64,000 nt of DNA from Paracamarosporium sp. OC-R06-R3 (Eukaryota; Ascomycota; Dothideomycetes; Pleosporales; Didymosphaeriaceae): assembly GCA_019828545.1 (NCBI GenBank), contig JACVRA010000303.1:129920-193919 (forward strand). Direction: 5' to 3'. The notes below the pieces were generated by a model. The model did not search any database, was not told where the DNA came from, and saw nothing but the letters and a program-made list of their open reading frames with translations. The position numbers were made by a program, and so were the translations under genes. How positions within the stretch are numbered: position 1 is the stretch's first letter; the number at the start of each line of letters is the position of its first letter. Of this stretch, positions 36,825-49,573 are shown piece by piece.

Positions 36825-38583
36825 TTAGTTGCTGATGTAGTCATCCCAATGCTCCTCACCGTAGACCTCCCTCACCTTACTAAAGCCGATTTCAGGCCCA
36901 TCAAAGGAAAAGGGCAAAGTGTTTCCACTGGCGAACAGCGCGAACATGGCACCGTCAAACCCAGACGGTAATATGTCCGGCTTGAATTCTTTCAACCACG
37001 TCACTGTTGCATTGCCCCTCGAATAGCCCAGCTTATACAGCCTTGGTTCTGAATTGATATGTAGGTGAAAATCCGAAGGAATGCTAATCGATCCGATAGG
37101 CGCCTCGGTAGTATTAGGCCGTAGTCCTGGTCCTGGACCGTTGATGGTTGAATCAACGAAAACACAGAGCGATGTGGAATTTGCGCATCCCCGAAGTCCA
37201 ATATCTTGGTGGTTCGACTCACTTTGATAGGCTGATATACCGACGGACTCCCAGGGGCTGAGAGTCTTCTGTGTCGGGAGAAGTGTGGCGGTGAATGTCA
37301 TGTTCACACTCTTTTGCTTCCTCAAGATGGCAGTAGGTGTATCGCGGTCACTCAGCGTGAACACGTTCGGTATTAAAACCACACCGCCACGTTCCCCTGC
37401 TTCCCTTCCAAGCCGGTAATTCTTGGTGTACGGCGTGCGCAATTGGTACCAATACGGTTCCAGCTCATCTCCTTCGAATGAATCTTCAAAAGGTTGTGGA
37501 GGCCAAGTTTGATCTGGTGCGTAGTCATAGCTTTGACTTAGTAAAATCGGCTCCCCTCCATTCATAGTTGGCCACCCATCTTTCCATTTAACAGGTACGA
37601 GGAAAGTTTCGCGACCAAGCGGCGAGTACTTTCCCACGTAGCGCTTTGCTAGGAAGGTCGCGAACCACTTTCCATCTGGTGTATCTGTGAACGTTGCGTG
37701 TCCCGTGTTACCGACCGTCAGACTAGTGTTAGTTTGTAGGCGAAGCCTCCCAAGGGCCTTCTGGACTCTTTGATCTCGCAATGCTGGCCCGGTGCGTTGC
37801 ACCAGTTCCACCTTCCGCAATGAGGAGATAGTAATACCCGTCTTTCAAGAAGAGTTTTGGACCTTCTGATCGAACCGAAGTTGTCACAGGCAACGTGCCA
37901 TTCCACACCCTCTGATACGGTCCTACACACTTCCCGCTTTGGAGATCAACTTGGCACTGTGAGATACCCCACAACTGATCATAACCATTGTCCAGGCCCA
38001 TGAGTGTCAGATAGTCCTTTGATGTAGCCGGATCACGGAATATGTGTGGATCGATGCCATACGGATCGGCCCAGATGGGATTGCTCCAGGTCTTCAAATC
38101 TTTGGACGTCACCCAAAATATGCGCGGCCAAGTCCGAGCAACAGCATCAGAGCCCCACATGGCCATGGACGTCATGTAGAACGTACCATCGATGTAGGAT
38201 AGTGAGGGTGCCCAGATTCCTGGGCTTATTAGTTACGTCTATCCGCGACGAGAGAGAACATGGGTATCACCGTTGTTCGTACGACTCCCATACAATGGGA
38301 CTTGATCCGGTCTGTTGATAGCATGGGAGGCTAAATCCCAGTCTGCCAGGTTCTTAGACTTGTAGATAGGAACGCCAGGATACACGTTGAACGATGAAAC
38401 CGCAACATAGTAAGTATCATCGACCCTCAAAATATGCGGATCTGGGGTCCATCTATGGTATTTAATAGAGTGGCATACGCAAGTATGGTGACAGACGTAC
38501 CCTCGGATAATGGGATTCTTTAGCGCTTCGACGCCGATGTTGAACGCCGCACAAGCGACAGTCAAGACAGTAGTCAAGATCAT
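36825..38583 (-). CDS. Glycoside hydrolase family 43 with a broken frame (possible pseudogene)
   Basis: Exons 38583-38501, 38452-38271 and 38219 onward, with introns of 48 and 51 nt, encode a signal peptide and the GH43 five-blade propeller. The base Asp32 lies in WTPDPHI, with DPHIFRD and the acid Glu in RSEGPKLF. The frame then meets TAA at 37731-37729, directly after GPWEASPTN. Homologous sequence resumes at once in another frame (TNTSLTVGNTGHATF, where GHA is a GH43 mark) and runs to 36825 with a C-terminal beta-sandwich. No intron fits the junction, so a small indel or a sequencing error is likely. Active relatives cut xylo- or arabino-oligosaccharides outside the cell. The domain order is intact on both sides. 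Confidence 0.8.
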
Positions 38584-39191
38584 TATGCTTATACAGAGTT
38601 GAAGGGTGGTTCATAGGAGTGACAAACGCGCAAATGTTGGTTATGTTTGGCATATGCCATAGCGGGCTCCATGAGAGCTAAAATCCGGTCTATGTCATTT
38701 GTTTGGCGGGGTACATGGCACCGGTTGATGTATACCGCTGTCCAAGGAACTGTTCCTTTTCCAGTCTGTACTGGACAGGTTAGTCAAAGAGAGAAGAGAC
38801 GTGTAATAGCATATCTTGGCTGTTCGCCTCCTTACGTCGTTGTTCCACCAATAACCGATGCTTGTGCATGTCGATCGCTGCATGCCATGGTCGTTCCGTC
38901 CAATCCTCAGGAAAATCCAGGCATCATTACCACGGTTTCTTGTGCATATCCGTATGGTGAATGACAAAAAAACTCTGCATAGATGCGCACCGCTGTAGGT
39001 GAGAGGTTAAAGTAAAGTGGCGGAAGAGATGGTGTATACATGTTACTGGAGAGAATTCTTGTAGCCGAGGTCCGACGATCGCATACCTGTAGATCAGCGA
39101 GCAATAGCACCTGGACCATATTTTACTGGATACGCGGAGATAAAACTGATTATAGCATGCCATGAAGTATTCAAAAAAAAGGGTATACTGC
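38584..39191. other. Intergenic: GH43 promoter and F-box gene 3' end
   Basis: No gene is visible. The 90-codon minus-strand frame at 38695-38967 shows no recognisable family. Confidence 0.5.
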
Positions 39192-40684
39192 TCAAATGTC
39201 ACTTTCAGTCTCGTCAAACGCGTTCTCAGGCACAGAGACGGCCTCAATAGACTCTTCTAACAGGCGTGTAATCTCTCGTAAATTGTTCTGCTGCGCCTTC
39301 CACTTCAACAGTCGTGCTTCTATCCTTTGTCTGAGTTCATCACTCCAAGTGAAGGGATCGTCTTGGCGCGAAAGATAAATAGAACTCGGCGCAACAGCTT
39401 TGCTGACTAACGAAATCTTCCACTCCGTGTAGGTGTTTTCGATATTACCTATTGCGACGATCATATCATTATAATCCGCGGCCAGCTGCCGGAGCCGGTC
39501 GCACTCACTTTTTTTGAGTGTTGCTTCTTTACGAAGGGCCATAAGAAGCTTAATTGCCCTGTCCTCGGTGTAGTGGAACTGGCGAAATTCCTCAGCTGGC
39601 TTGTGGTAATCCCGCTTTCCAAACAATGTTGGTAGCGTCCTTAGTCCCCAGCAGATGCGGGAGTAGTCTTGAAAACTCTCGTTCAAGCTCGCATAAAGCC
39701 GCTGCCGTCGTGTCTCGCGTAGACAATCTTCTTCGTAGCCGAATGTGAATGTAACTTCGCGTCGCTGTTGTATTCTGGTCAGCAAAGCAGGACATGTGTG
39801 AAATGAACGAAGACGAAACCTAGTCGCTTTTAATTCTACTGCAAAACTAGACTTACTCGTTGTTCCATGATGGTCCTGAGCTGTGTTTCGGTTTGAATAA
39901 ACCGAAAGAACATATCCTTCCATTCAATTGTTATCCTCTTATTAGAAAAATCAAAAACAAGCTTGTGCTGCAATGCCTCTAAAGGGAAATCGAGATCTAG
40001 AACAGAGTTGTCCAGTCGCATACACCATCTCAATGTCCCGTATGCTTCTGCGTCACCTTGAGGCTGCAGGCTTTGCAGTCTTTGCAGTAGGGCAAACCAC
40101 CTGCGCCTTCCCCTTGAATTATAGAGCAAAAACTGCTCGACCCAGCTGTCATCAATGCGGAACACCGCACGGGCTCCTTGCCACTTTGCATTTCTTATTT
40201 TGGGACTTGTTGCTTCAATAGAGTCTTCGAACCGCTCGAACCTGCAGCGTACGTGACCGAGCGCCTCATGAGCTTCTGAATCTATACCGGCCCACGCGAG
40301 TGTTTTCGGAGATCCAAGAAACCCGATGATTTCTGCTCTTCCGAGGCAATTGTACATGACCGGGCCATCGATGCAATCGCGAAAGCCGCGGCACACTAAC
40401 CGCCAGTGCAGGATGTAATCGATCGGTACGCATTCGACGATACGGAAGAGAATCTCGGCTGGCAGCTGGGGTAGGCTTGGTGTCGAATTGCGGTCCTGGC
40501 TCGCGTCAATTGCAGAAACAAGTGCGGAAACATCGTCGGTATCAAAGCCGATATTTGAATGGCGCGCCAAATATGGCGGCAAAGATGTTTTCTCATCGAG
40601 GATAGGCATTAAATCAAGAGTGTCGCCCGAGCTTGAAGCCATAGTGACCGCGCATTGCTTGTCAGCGACAGATGCTGTGTCCAA
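39192..40684 (-). CDS. F-box domain protein
   Basis: Two exons, 40684-39857 and 39764-39192, are joined over a 92-nt intron (GTAAGT donor, ACAACAG acceptor), giving 466 residues. The intron end was chosen to keep the downstream frame open; the earlier CAG gives a shifted frame that stops at 39592. The F-box lies at about residues 68-115 (LPQLPAEILFRIVECVPIDY, LVCRGFRDCIDGPVMY). The rest is charged and partly helical with no repeats recognised. F-box proteins recruit substrates to SCF ubiquitin ligases through Skp1; the target is unknown. It is divergent from the AtuA-like gene over 0.7 kb. Confidence 0.82.
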
Positions 40685-41364
40685 GGTTGCATGCGAAGAG
40701 ACGCGTCAACCATCATTCTTGGCAGGAACACGAAGTCACATGCTACAACATCATCCATGGACGGTGTTCATCCCAACGCCTCCACTCTTTGCTCACTTTA
40801 TCTATTATCGACTCAAAGGATCATGTACTGAGTTACCGGACGTGGTATTATCTGAGAGTTGACTCGTCTTCTGGCATATCGAACATGGCTACGCTTCAGA
40901 CATACTTGTCAACATCAGCCAAACCCCAACATCCAAGGGCATCACGGATTTAAGGATCCGTCTTCAATCTACTCCGAGCTGCCGATAGCTGCTCTCCCGA
41001 AGCTCCGCGGGTTCTGAGCTGTCACGTGCCTTGTCGCGTGACGATTTCCCCTCCAGCTCGGCGGGGATGGTCGGCAACGCCAGAGGGTTTCCGCAACCTT
41101 TCCTCCACACTATCTCGATATGGTTAGCCTCATCTGTCTGGCTGTGGGGTGCAGTAGTCTCCACGCTTCAGCGCGCTTTGGCTCTGACATGGTACGGAAA
41201 TGGTCAACCGCGAGCTCTTTCACGCGCACTCTGGATCTGGAGACTCGGGAATAGTGCCGGTATGACAACCTATATCTTGGGCAAGCGCCCGCTCTTAAGG
41301 GCTCTTGATCCAGGAAGCCACTCATACTTGCCTTGATCTTTATTATAAGAAACCTAGCTTCATC
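40685..41364. promoter_or_regulatory. Divergent promoter region between F-box and AtuA-like genes
   Basis: No gene is visible. A long minus-strand open frame entering from 41826 is antisense to the AtuA-like gene and was rejected. Confidence 0.5.
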
Positions 41365-43318
41365 ATGGCACCTGCTACCCGCCGTCCTGTCCGCGTTGCC
41401 GGTGCTTCTGGGGGCTTCTCGGACCGCGTCCGTGCAATTGCCTCCCTTGCAAAGAATGAAGAGGTCGATGTTATCGTTGGAGACTGGCTCTCCGAGCTTA
41501 CCATGACCATACACGGCACCGGAAAGATAAGGAACATGGAGCAAATGATGACTGCACGCACCTTCGAGGAGAAGCTCGACTACGCTATGTTTGCCGAAAA
41601 CTTCCTCGACTGCTTCCTTCCTGCTGTGCCTGATCTGGCGGAGAAGGGCGTTAAGCTTGCTGTCAATGCTGGTGCATCTGATACTGAGCTTCTTGCACAG
41701 CTCGTCGATAAGAAAGTCAAAGAGATGGGCCACAACCTGAAGGTCGCTTGGATCGAGGGTGACGATGTTACCGGCACTGTCAAGGGTATGCTGAACAAGG
41801 GCGAAGGTTTCCGCAGTCTGATGCACAACCGATCAGTCAAGGAGTGGGGGCTTGAGCCTGTATGTGCTCAGTGCTACCTCGGCGGCATGGGTATCGCAAA
41901 GGCTTTCACCGAGGGCGCTGATATTGTTATTGCTGGTCGTGTATCAGATGCTTCTCCCATCATTGGTGCTGCTGCGTAAGTCATCCCAAACTAACCTTCT
42001 TGACAATGCTAACTCTAAAAGTTGGTGGCACGAGTGGACCAACGACATGTTTGACGAGCTCGCCGGATCTCTCATTATTGGTCACCTACTGGAATGTGCC
42101 GCATACGTTTCTGGTGGCTACTGCGCTGACTTCCGTCAACTTCTCGCTCAAGGCAAGCACATCAATTTGGGCTTCCCGATTTGCGCCATCGACCACAAAG
42201 GCGAGGGTATCATGTACAAGGAGAAAAACACTGGTGGTCAAATGACAGTCGCTTCTTGCACCTCACAGCTCCTCTATGAGATCCAGGGCCCTCAATACTA
42301 CAACTGTGACGTGACTGCACAGATCGAAGGCGTAAAGATGGAACAAATCGGCGAAAACCAGGTCAAAATCTCTGGTGTCAAGGGTCTTCCTCCACCACCC
42401 ACTACCAAAGTCGGTCTCACCGGCTTCGCTGGCTGGCAAGCAGAGTATCATGTCTACCTCTGCGGTCTTCACATTGAGGAGAAATGCAGGTGGACCGAGG
42501 AGCAGATCCGATACGAGCTCGGCGAGGAAACCCTCAAGAAGTTCACCACCCTCAAATTTATGCAGAACGGTACCAGTCCCATCGACGCCCGCAATCAAGA
42601 TGTCGCCACCGTTGACTTCCGTGTCTTCGCACAATCGAAAGACCGCGAGCTCCTAAACATGCGCAACCCCAATGGCTTCTTCCGCATCTCAATGGTTACC
42701 TTCCTTCAATCATGTCCCGGTGCTTCTCTCGGAAACGACATGCGTCAGGCCGAAGGCAAGCCCTACTACGAGTACCACCCATCGCTTCTCCCACAGTCCG
42801 CGCTGCAGCAGCGCGTCCACTGCCTCTGGAACGGCGAAGAAGCCCAAGGCTACAAAGACGGCAAGAAAGTCATTGACATGCCGCTAGCTCCTGAGTTCCG
42901 CGAGTACGACCGCCAGCAACCGTCCTACGAAACCAAGAACCCTGTTCCACTCGACTCTTTCGGCCCGACCGTACGACTCCCACTGGGCTCCATCGTGCTG
43001 GGTCGCTCTGGCGATAAGTGCTCTGATTGCAACGTGGGCTTCTTCGTGCGCCACGACGATGAATGGGAGTGGCTGCGCAGCTTACTTACTATTGATAAGA
43101 TCAAGGAGCTGCTTGGTCCGGAGGAGTACAAGGGTAAGCCGGTTGATCGTTTTGAGATGCCGAATATTCGCGCTGTGCACTTCCTTTTGCATGATCATCT
43201 TGATAGGGGTTACGATGCGTGCTCGACGTACGATACGCTAGGGAAGAACTGCTGTGAGTATCTGCGTGCGAAGACTGTAGATATTCCCATTCAGTTTGTC
43301 AAGAGGGGTGTCTTGTAA
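41365..43318 (+). CDS. AtuA-like (DUF1446) protein
   Basis: Two exons, 41365-41975 and 42022-43318, with a 46-nt intron give 635 residues. The N-terminal part shows VRVAGASGGFSDR, DVIVGDWLSELTM and IVIAGRVSDASPIIGAAA, which are marks of the acyclic terpene utilisation AtuA family. The C-terminal about 120 residues (GRSGDKCSDCNVGFFVR to the end) form the AtuA-associated ferredoxin-fold domain, fused here as in other fungi. Bacterial AtuA is needed for growth on citronellol or geraniol, but its reaction is not settled. It heads the block of enzymes, transporter and regulator discussed as a candidate cluster. Confidence 0.88.
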
Positions 43319-43559
43319 GGAAGATTGAGGTGGTGGTTCGTGTATTCGTCTAGCGTTTTCGTCAATTGAGGAATTTACAAGTTGAGAATTATGATAAGAT
43401 TTTTGAATGTACTCATGTGCATTCATTGCATTCCGCTATAGCAAAACTATCTCGCACTTGCAAATACGCCGATGTAAAGCGACGATGCGCGCGCGCATCC
43501 TATTTAGCTAACCAAAGAAGCGTCAAGTACGCTGCGCACAGCAGTAGGTTTTCTAGTCG

Positions 43560-44125
43560 TGTCAAATAAGACGGTGTACGAGATAAGATACAGTCGAAGT
43601 ACAACAAAAGCAATTGTACGGACTGCCCACTCGTAGCCGATCCGCGGTAGCAGTGTGCGGAACATAATCGGAAAGATAACGCCACTCAGATTCTCCTGTA
43701 AGCATCTCTCGGAAGTGTGACTGTCTAGTACTAACCGACGCCGCTCCCAGCTGCAATTGATCCCATTGCTTTGGCCCGAAACGCGTTTTGTGGCAAAGCA
43801 GCAGCTACTACTATAACGCTATAAGTGAACACAATGCATGATCCAACACCAGCGCATATCGATTGATTCAAAAAGAGCTAGTAGTACTTTGAAGACAGAC
43901 TCAGCATCATGAGGCCAAAGATTTGAAGCAGGCTACCAAAGAGTAGCATAGGTCTATAGTACCCATAGTCGAAAAGGGGGGCCTGTTGCGACGCCTCCAG
44001 CTAGAAGAAAAAAGCATAGGTCGTTGCAATCCAAGAAATTTTTAATCTAGATCTGCCGGAATGTAGCACTTGTTCATAACGTGTTTGGAATACACCAAGA
44101 GTGACGAGTAATTTCCCTAGAATGG
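43560..44125 (-). pseudogene. Relic of a monocarboxylate-transporter-like MFS gene
   Basis: Read on the minus strand, fragments in different frames match the MCT-type MFS family in the right order: LGVFQTRYEQVL, then ISWIATTYAFF, GPLFDYGYYRPMLLFG, LLQIFGLMMLSLSSKYY, then CAGVGSCIVFTYSV, and finally GVIFPIMFRTLLPRIGYEWA. The frame changes at least twice (near the ISWI block and at a C-run before FDYGYY), and a TAG stop lies at 43880-43878. The N-terminal and C-terminal thirds were not found. This is a decayed transporter, not an active gene. Confidence 0.75.
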
Positions 44126-44599
44126 CGAAGAAACCAAATCAACATGAGATAGGAACCAGTGCTCAAGCATTGCTTATCGTGTGCTGAGAATCATAACGAA
44201 TGTGCAGGGTATTTTCAGCCATTGGTTTGTTTTCAAGCGCGTCGATGCATTGAATGACACAGGTTCATTCGATAAGCAGCGCCACCTGTGTGCGATCGGT
44301 ATCCAAAATACTGGGACGGTTACCTTAAGTGATTGTCACGCGCATCCGCCTTTTTTCCAACGATTACTTGGCAATACCCAGAACAACGGGTCCATATCAT
44401 AATTACTCGCGTCGTTAGGAGCGGGGTTCGCCTTATCGTAAGCTAGGCTGTTTAATCCCCCGTTACACTAACACGTTAAGTCGTGTGCCCATGCATACTT
44501 TGAATTCCGTACTGCTTTCATGCCCTCAAAGGCCTGGACAATCACCAGACGCTTATACTTGATCTATCGTTTCACTCAAGTCCGTTTCTATCTCCGACA
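44126..44599. other. Intergenic: upstream of the 2OG oxygenase
   Basis: No gene is visible. It may include unrecognisable remains of the transporter N-terminus and the promoter of the next gene. Confidence 0.45.
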
Positions 44600-45738
44600 A
44601 TGGCTTCTGAGAGACTTTTTGAGGAAATTCCTCCATTTCCAAAGGACATTCCCACTGCCACAGTTCCCCTTATCTCTCTAAGAAAATTGAGATCCGACGA
44701 TGAGCTTACAGCAAATTCTATGTTTGATGCATGCCAGAAACTCGGCTTCTTTTTGCTCGATCTCAGGGGCGATCCTTTAGGGGAATTGGTAATTGCCGAT
44801 GTTGATGGACTCTTCGCTGCATCTAAGGAGATTTGGAACCTTACCACCGAAGTAAAAACACAATACAAACAAGATCCTCCAAAGAGCTTCCTCGGGTGAG
44901 TTTTGTTCAAAGCTGAAGCTGTTATGTTCGACATTGCTTAATATTTTCTAGTTTCAAGGCACAAGGCTCATCGAATACAGAAACGAAAGAGCCTGACCGC
45001 TTCCAATGGTTCAACGTCGCAGAAGATGGCCTTCTTGGAAACACGCCACTTCAACCCTTGCCTGATACCATCTTGGCTCACCGCACGCTATTTACTTCCT
45101 TCGTTACTCATGGACGACAGATTGTTTCGAAGATCTGCGTAGCTCTTGCCGATCAGCTTTCCCTACCAGCTTCTACGTTCACGGAACGGCAGCCTCTTGA
45201 TAAGTCTTCTGGGACCGTCGTCCGGCTAATAAAGAATGACGCCAGCCTTACAGACTCTGATCTACGCACTAGCATGGTGCACCACACGGACTTCGGAACA
45301 GTGACATTACTCGCAAATATTCTTGGTGGTCTCCAAATCCTTATCCCTGGTCAATTTGCAACGGATGATAATGCTTGGTTGTGGGTGCGACCTCGTCCAG
45401 GGTGCTTGATCGTAAATATAGGTGACGCTATGGTGAAATGGACTGGAGGCCTTCTTCGGAGCAATGTTCATCGCGTTCGGTATGCCCCTGGACCCCAAAG
45501 GTTTGTGGACAGATACAGTGTAGCACTGTTAGTGAGGGCAGAAGAGAATGCCAGCATGAAGAGCTTGATAACAAACATCGAGGGACAAAGTTATCATGAT
45601 GAGGATGAAGAGCTCACTGCTCGGCAATGGGAAGTTAAGAACCTCATGGCGCTTCAGAGAGGAGCCAAGTCTGCTGAGAGCAAGGGCGGGCGCACACTCA
45701 CGGAAGAGGAGCTTCGGAGTCTACGAAATGATAACTGA
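44600..45738 (+). CDS. 2OG-Fe(II) oxygenase, isopenicillin-N-synthase-like
   Basis: Two exons, 44600-44895 and 44952-45738, with a 56-nt intron give 360 residues. The N-terminal DIOX_N-type region includes ACQKLGFFLLDLRG. The iron ligands are His210 and Asp212 (HHTDFG) and His272 (NVHRVRYAP), and the 2-oxoglutarate pair is Arg286 and Ser288 (RYSVA). This family covers many fungal oxidases of secondary and catabolic pathways. It lies between the decayed transporter and an intact MFS transporter. The substrate cannot be read from the sequence. Confidence 0.9.
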
Positions 45739-47078
45739 AGATAAGTTAAGCCGACGGTAGATAGCCTTGAATTATCAGCTCTCTGCAATCGTGCACAGAG
45801 CGAGTACTATACTACACTGACGAAAATGAGATAATCTTCTAGCCAAAACAGTCATTCTAACTTCAGATTTTAGTAATAAATCTTATTGAGGCTTTTGAGA
45901 TTATTCTAGAAATAGGGAGGCTAACTAGACAGCCTAGCTCACAATGAGGCGTGTGCTTGCGCCCCCTTAACCTCATGAAGCACATATATAATAGAGCCTA
46001 GAACGATTACTTTGTGGAACGTAGTATCGCGCTTGGATTACATTTTCAAGAGGCAGGAATTACTGCGTCTAGATGAAGTTTTTTGCCTTCCCAAGGTTAC
46101 ATCCGACATCGCTGATTACTGTCTCATTCATTTCAGCTCATAACTCAAATTTAAGCTCCAGAAGATGTATTGGTCCCAGAATCTCGGTTCAAGTTATTGC
46201 TGCCTAGCCAGACCATTTGGGGCACAGTTGGGGACTATCTGGGGCACAGTTGAGGCTGTATACCTTGGCGTGTGACCCCAACTTCAAGCATTCCTCGGCA
46301 GGTTTCAGAAGAGCCTTGTGTTACCTAAAATCCGCCTGGGACGTCTGCCATTTGTTTGCCTAGACGGTCTCGGAGTGAATGATCAGGTGACAGTAAACTT
46401 GGCTACTTTGAGGAGATTTCGAAAAGCGGATCAAGTTCATGCTCACCAATACCATTCCCAGGCTCCTTTTTTCACCTTGCTTGGGTATGAACTATAATCC
46501 GTTCATACAAAATGCTGAAGATAATTTCAAGTGAACCTTGTCACCGTCACAATCTAGAAGCGGGGTATATGTATTCGATGTATCTCTCGACCAGTCGACA
46601 GCGAGAGTATCGTTTAGGATGCGATTCCATGCGACACAGAGGGACGTTGCGGTAAAAGCTGCATAATTTAGTGACCTGAGTTGCACCAACTCTGTTCACA
46701 GTCGCAGACGTAGCGAAATGTGGATAATAGGTGTTTATGCTCGTCTTGGAGCGACTTGATATGCTACGTTCCAAGCTCATAGCCTTGCCATCTTGTAGAC
46801 ACACCATCAACTTCTCCCGCACTGACTTGGAAGCAAACAAAAAATTTCATGTTCATTGTCTTCGCGGATTATAGTACTTTCTAGATAAGTCTAGCTTATA
46901 TAGGCTTGTCAAGACAACTTCACAGTATGTTCGATTGTTCTTGCACACGTCTCATCTCAAGAAATCCTGCCATAATAAAAACATTGAGACTGACTAAATA
47001 TCCGGTGTGGGTTCTGGTATTCAACGCTAAATCCAAAATATAAAAGAACATTCGAGACGACATACAAATGTGCAGCCT
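45739..47078. other. Intergenic, AT-rich, with unexplained minus-strand frames
   Basis: About 1.3 kb without a supported gene. Minus-strand frames at 46547-46840 (97 codons) and 46492-46689 (65 codons) overlap and could be pieces of a small gene, but I do not recognise them and found no satisfactory intron. Confidence 0.45.
46215..46258. repeat. 22-bp tandem duplication
   Basis: Two adjacent 22-bp units share TGGGGCACAGTTG and differ at a few bases. The repeat is non-coding and has no visible role. Confidence 0.75.
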
Positions 47079-48750
47079 CTACGACGCAGCCCGTCCACGA
47101 CTTTCGTACGGCATGACAAGAAATACAAGTCCTGCAACCACAAACAGACTCGCGGAGATCCAAACTGGAACGTCCGTATCGACGCCCACATATGCCGCAA
47201 TGATGGGTGCCATTAATCCACTCGTTCTATTGAAAAGTGCCACCAAGCCATTTGCCGTTCCACGCACTGGTGCAGGGAATAATTCCGGGGTATATGAGTA
47301 TAGCAATCCGTACACGAGATTCTGGAAGAAGGCAATAGCGCAAGTAAATCCAAGGACGCTGGCATTAGTCTTGGCCTGTGTGAAGAGGAAGAGGAATAGA
47401 CCTGTGCAGATGCAGGCAAGTGTGCCTGTTCCTTTACGACCGATGTGCTTCATCTCCACAGTGAAGCCACCTAGAATGGATGCCGGGATACCGCAGACAG
47501 CTTGGATGGCGTAGTTACGATACGTAATTCCGATTGAGGTGTCACCAGTCTGGACACCCTTGTTCTCGAGGTAAATGGGGATAAAGGAATTGTAGAGTGG
47601 ATATGCCATTCCGATCGAGCACCACAGAAAAATGAGCAGTGTGGTATTAAGTGCAAGACGTGGCGTCGAGAATAGCACCTTGAGCTTGTCAGGGCTGAAC
47701 TTTACGATATTGCGCTTGACAATATTGGATGATGAACCTTCGGCTACAGAAGGGCTGTCGCCGCGTGCTATTGCGAGCTGTGCATCGATTGCTTCAAAGT
47801 GGGACGGTGTAAGCCATGTTGTGGTACCATTTCGCTTGGCTACCTTTTGGACTACGGCAACCGCTTGGTGATCAAGGCCTTTGCCAAGGAGACACTTTGG
47901 AGTTTCGTAGATCCTGAAGAAGAGGCGCAGAAGGAACATGGCAAGCGTCAGTCCGCCGAAGGTCCAGTACGCGTATCGCCAACCGAAATTATCATGATAC
48001 TGACATTGGCCTTTGGGGGTAGTCGTAGGACACGAGTAGTTTGCAATCAAGGGCCAGCCGACAAGTGCAGCCACTGCTTGTCCCACAGACCAGAAGCTTG
48101 ACTGCATGGTAAGTAGATACTGATGGGTAGCTGGGATGAACTCCAAGAACATTGCTGAATCGACTGGTTGATTCCCTCCGGTTCCGAAGCCAATGAAGGC
48201 ACAAAATACGCAGATGGCCACGAAATTTGGACTGCCAGCGCCAACAAGACCAGCAACGGAGGAGATCAGCAGTGTCGTATTGAACGCGATACGTCTACCA
48301 ATGAAATCCGCGGACATAGGCCAGACAGATGAACCGACAACGAGACCGGCATACTTGGCGACTGTCAAGAAAGCAATGCGTTTGACATTGAACTCTCGTT
48401 GTACTGGAGCCGAGATGATGGTGATGGCTTGCATCCAGAACTGTAGTTTTTTGTCAACAATTGTAATCGCGGTGAAGATCGATATAGCGTACATTGTCTA
48501 CAAACCATCCGAAACCAGTCAAGGCAAATATCTTCCATTGGAAAGACCCCATGCCAAGGTCTATAAGCGCCTCATTCATGATGGACACTTTTTTCTCATA
48601 TACCTCATCCGCGCCCATATTCGGCAGGGCCCGAGTATCGATGCCATGATAGTCTTGGTGACCTGCCATCTTCAGCTCATCAACGGTCCCTGCTTGTGGG
48701 CTGATCGTCTTCTCAAGCTCCAGCGGGGCTGTTTGCTTGTCTGTCGACAT
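47079..48750 (-). CDS. MFS transporter, sugar/organic-solute type
   Basis: Two exons, 48750-48493 and 48440-47079, with a 52-nt intron give 539 residues. After a hydrophilic N-terminus, twelve hydrophobic segments follow with family marks LTGFGWFVDN, SADFIGRRIAFNT, GFGTGGNQPVDSAMFLEF, a WRYAYWTFGG stretch and YTPELFPAPVRGTANGL. These place it in the sugar-transporter/SV2-like part of the MFS. The substrate is unknown; organic acids or aromatic compounds are as likely as sugars. It is divergent from the 49.6-kb oxygenase-like gene over 0.8 kb, suggesting co-regulation. Confidence 0.9.
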
Positions 48751-49573
48751 CGTGCACTGATGACTGGCACTCCTCGTGTTATTGTCGTCAGTGTTAGGAA
48801 TTATTTGATGACAAATTCTTGTTCGAGAGGACTCAGCTGGATAATCGCGTGCTCATGGGGTGATTCGCAGACATTTATCATTCCCATCACCGGAACGCCA
48901 AAGATAAGTGGCAAGCACGGGATAACGTAGCGTGCGATAGGAAGCCGTTCTCCAGGATATAGAATGCGTTTACAGTGGGAACGACAGGTCGCTTAGATTC
49001 CCTAGATGAAGCTCGCATATCCAGATAATCGTGTTGGAATACAACTAACGGTGATAACGGACGGGCAGTTCAATGGGAAAGGCGCTTCAAATGTCCCATA
49101 ACGGGTTTAGTGTGCTTGACTATCGATCAGGGTCCAGTCTTCTGGCGCGCTTCTAATCCTCCACATATGGCATGGTCAATATAGCGCGTGCGGAGAAGGA
49201 GGCTAACCAGGATCGTCTTGCGACGGAATAAAGCGTACTTGCCTCAACGATTGATGCTAATTCTTCTCACCAACGAACAGAATATCATGAAAGTAACCTA
49301 AAATCCACCATTTCTTCAATCTGCATAATGGAGCCGCTGGGGCGACCCCGCAGATTCCCCAGTCATGTCATCTCCCCCATACTCTGTTCCGTGGAGGATC
49401 TCGGTGGCGGCGTTTACAATAACCTTTCTCGAAATCCAAGGTTTCACGAGCACCTCTTCGGCACATAAATATCTTTCTATTTGCCGACTTAGTAGATTGT
49501 GTACTTTATCATCACAGCGATTGTCACTCTTCTTCACAAGCCACCATACTCTGGTTAAAAAACATCTCTTATC
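48751..49573. promoter_or_regulatory. Divergent promoter between MFS transporter and oxygenase-like gene
   Basis: No gene is visible. CGG triplets are present (for example around 49.05 kb, CGG...ACGG in direct order), which is the half-site of Zn(II)2Cys6 regulators, but no spaced pair is striking. Confidence 0.45.

Noticed and set aside
41110..41826. 238-codon minus-strand open frame
   Set aside because: It is antisense to the AtuA-like gene, whose family identity is clear; the frame has no domain.
48193..48930. 245-codon plus-strand open frame
   Set aside because: It is antisense to the MFS transporter and has no recognisable domain.
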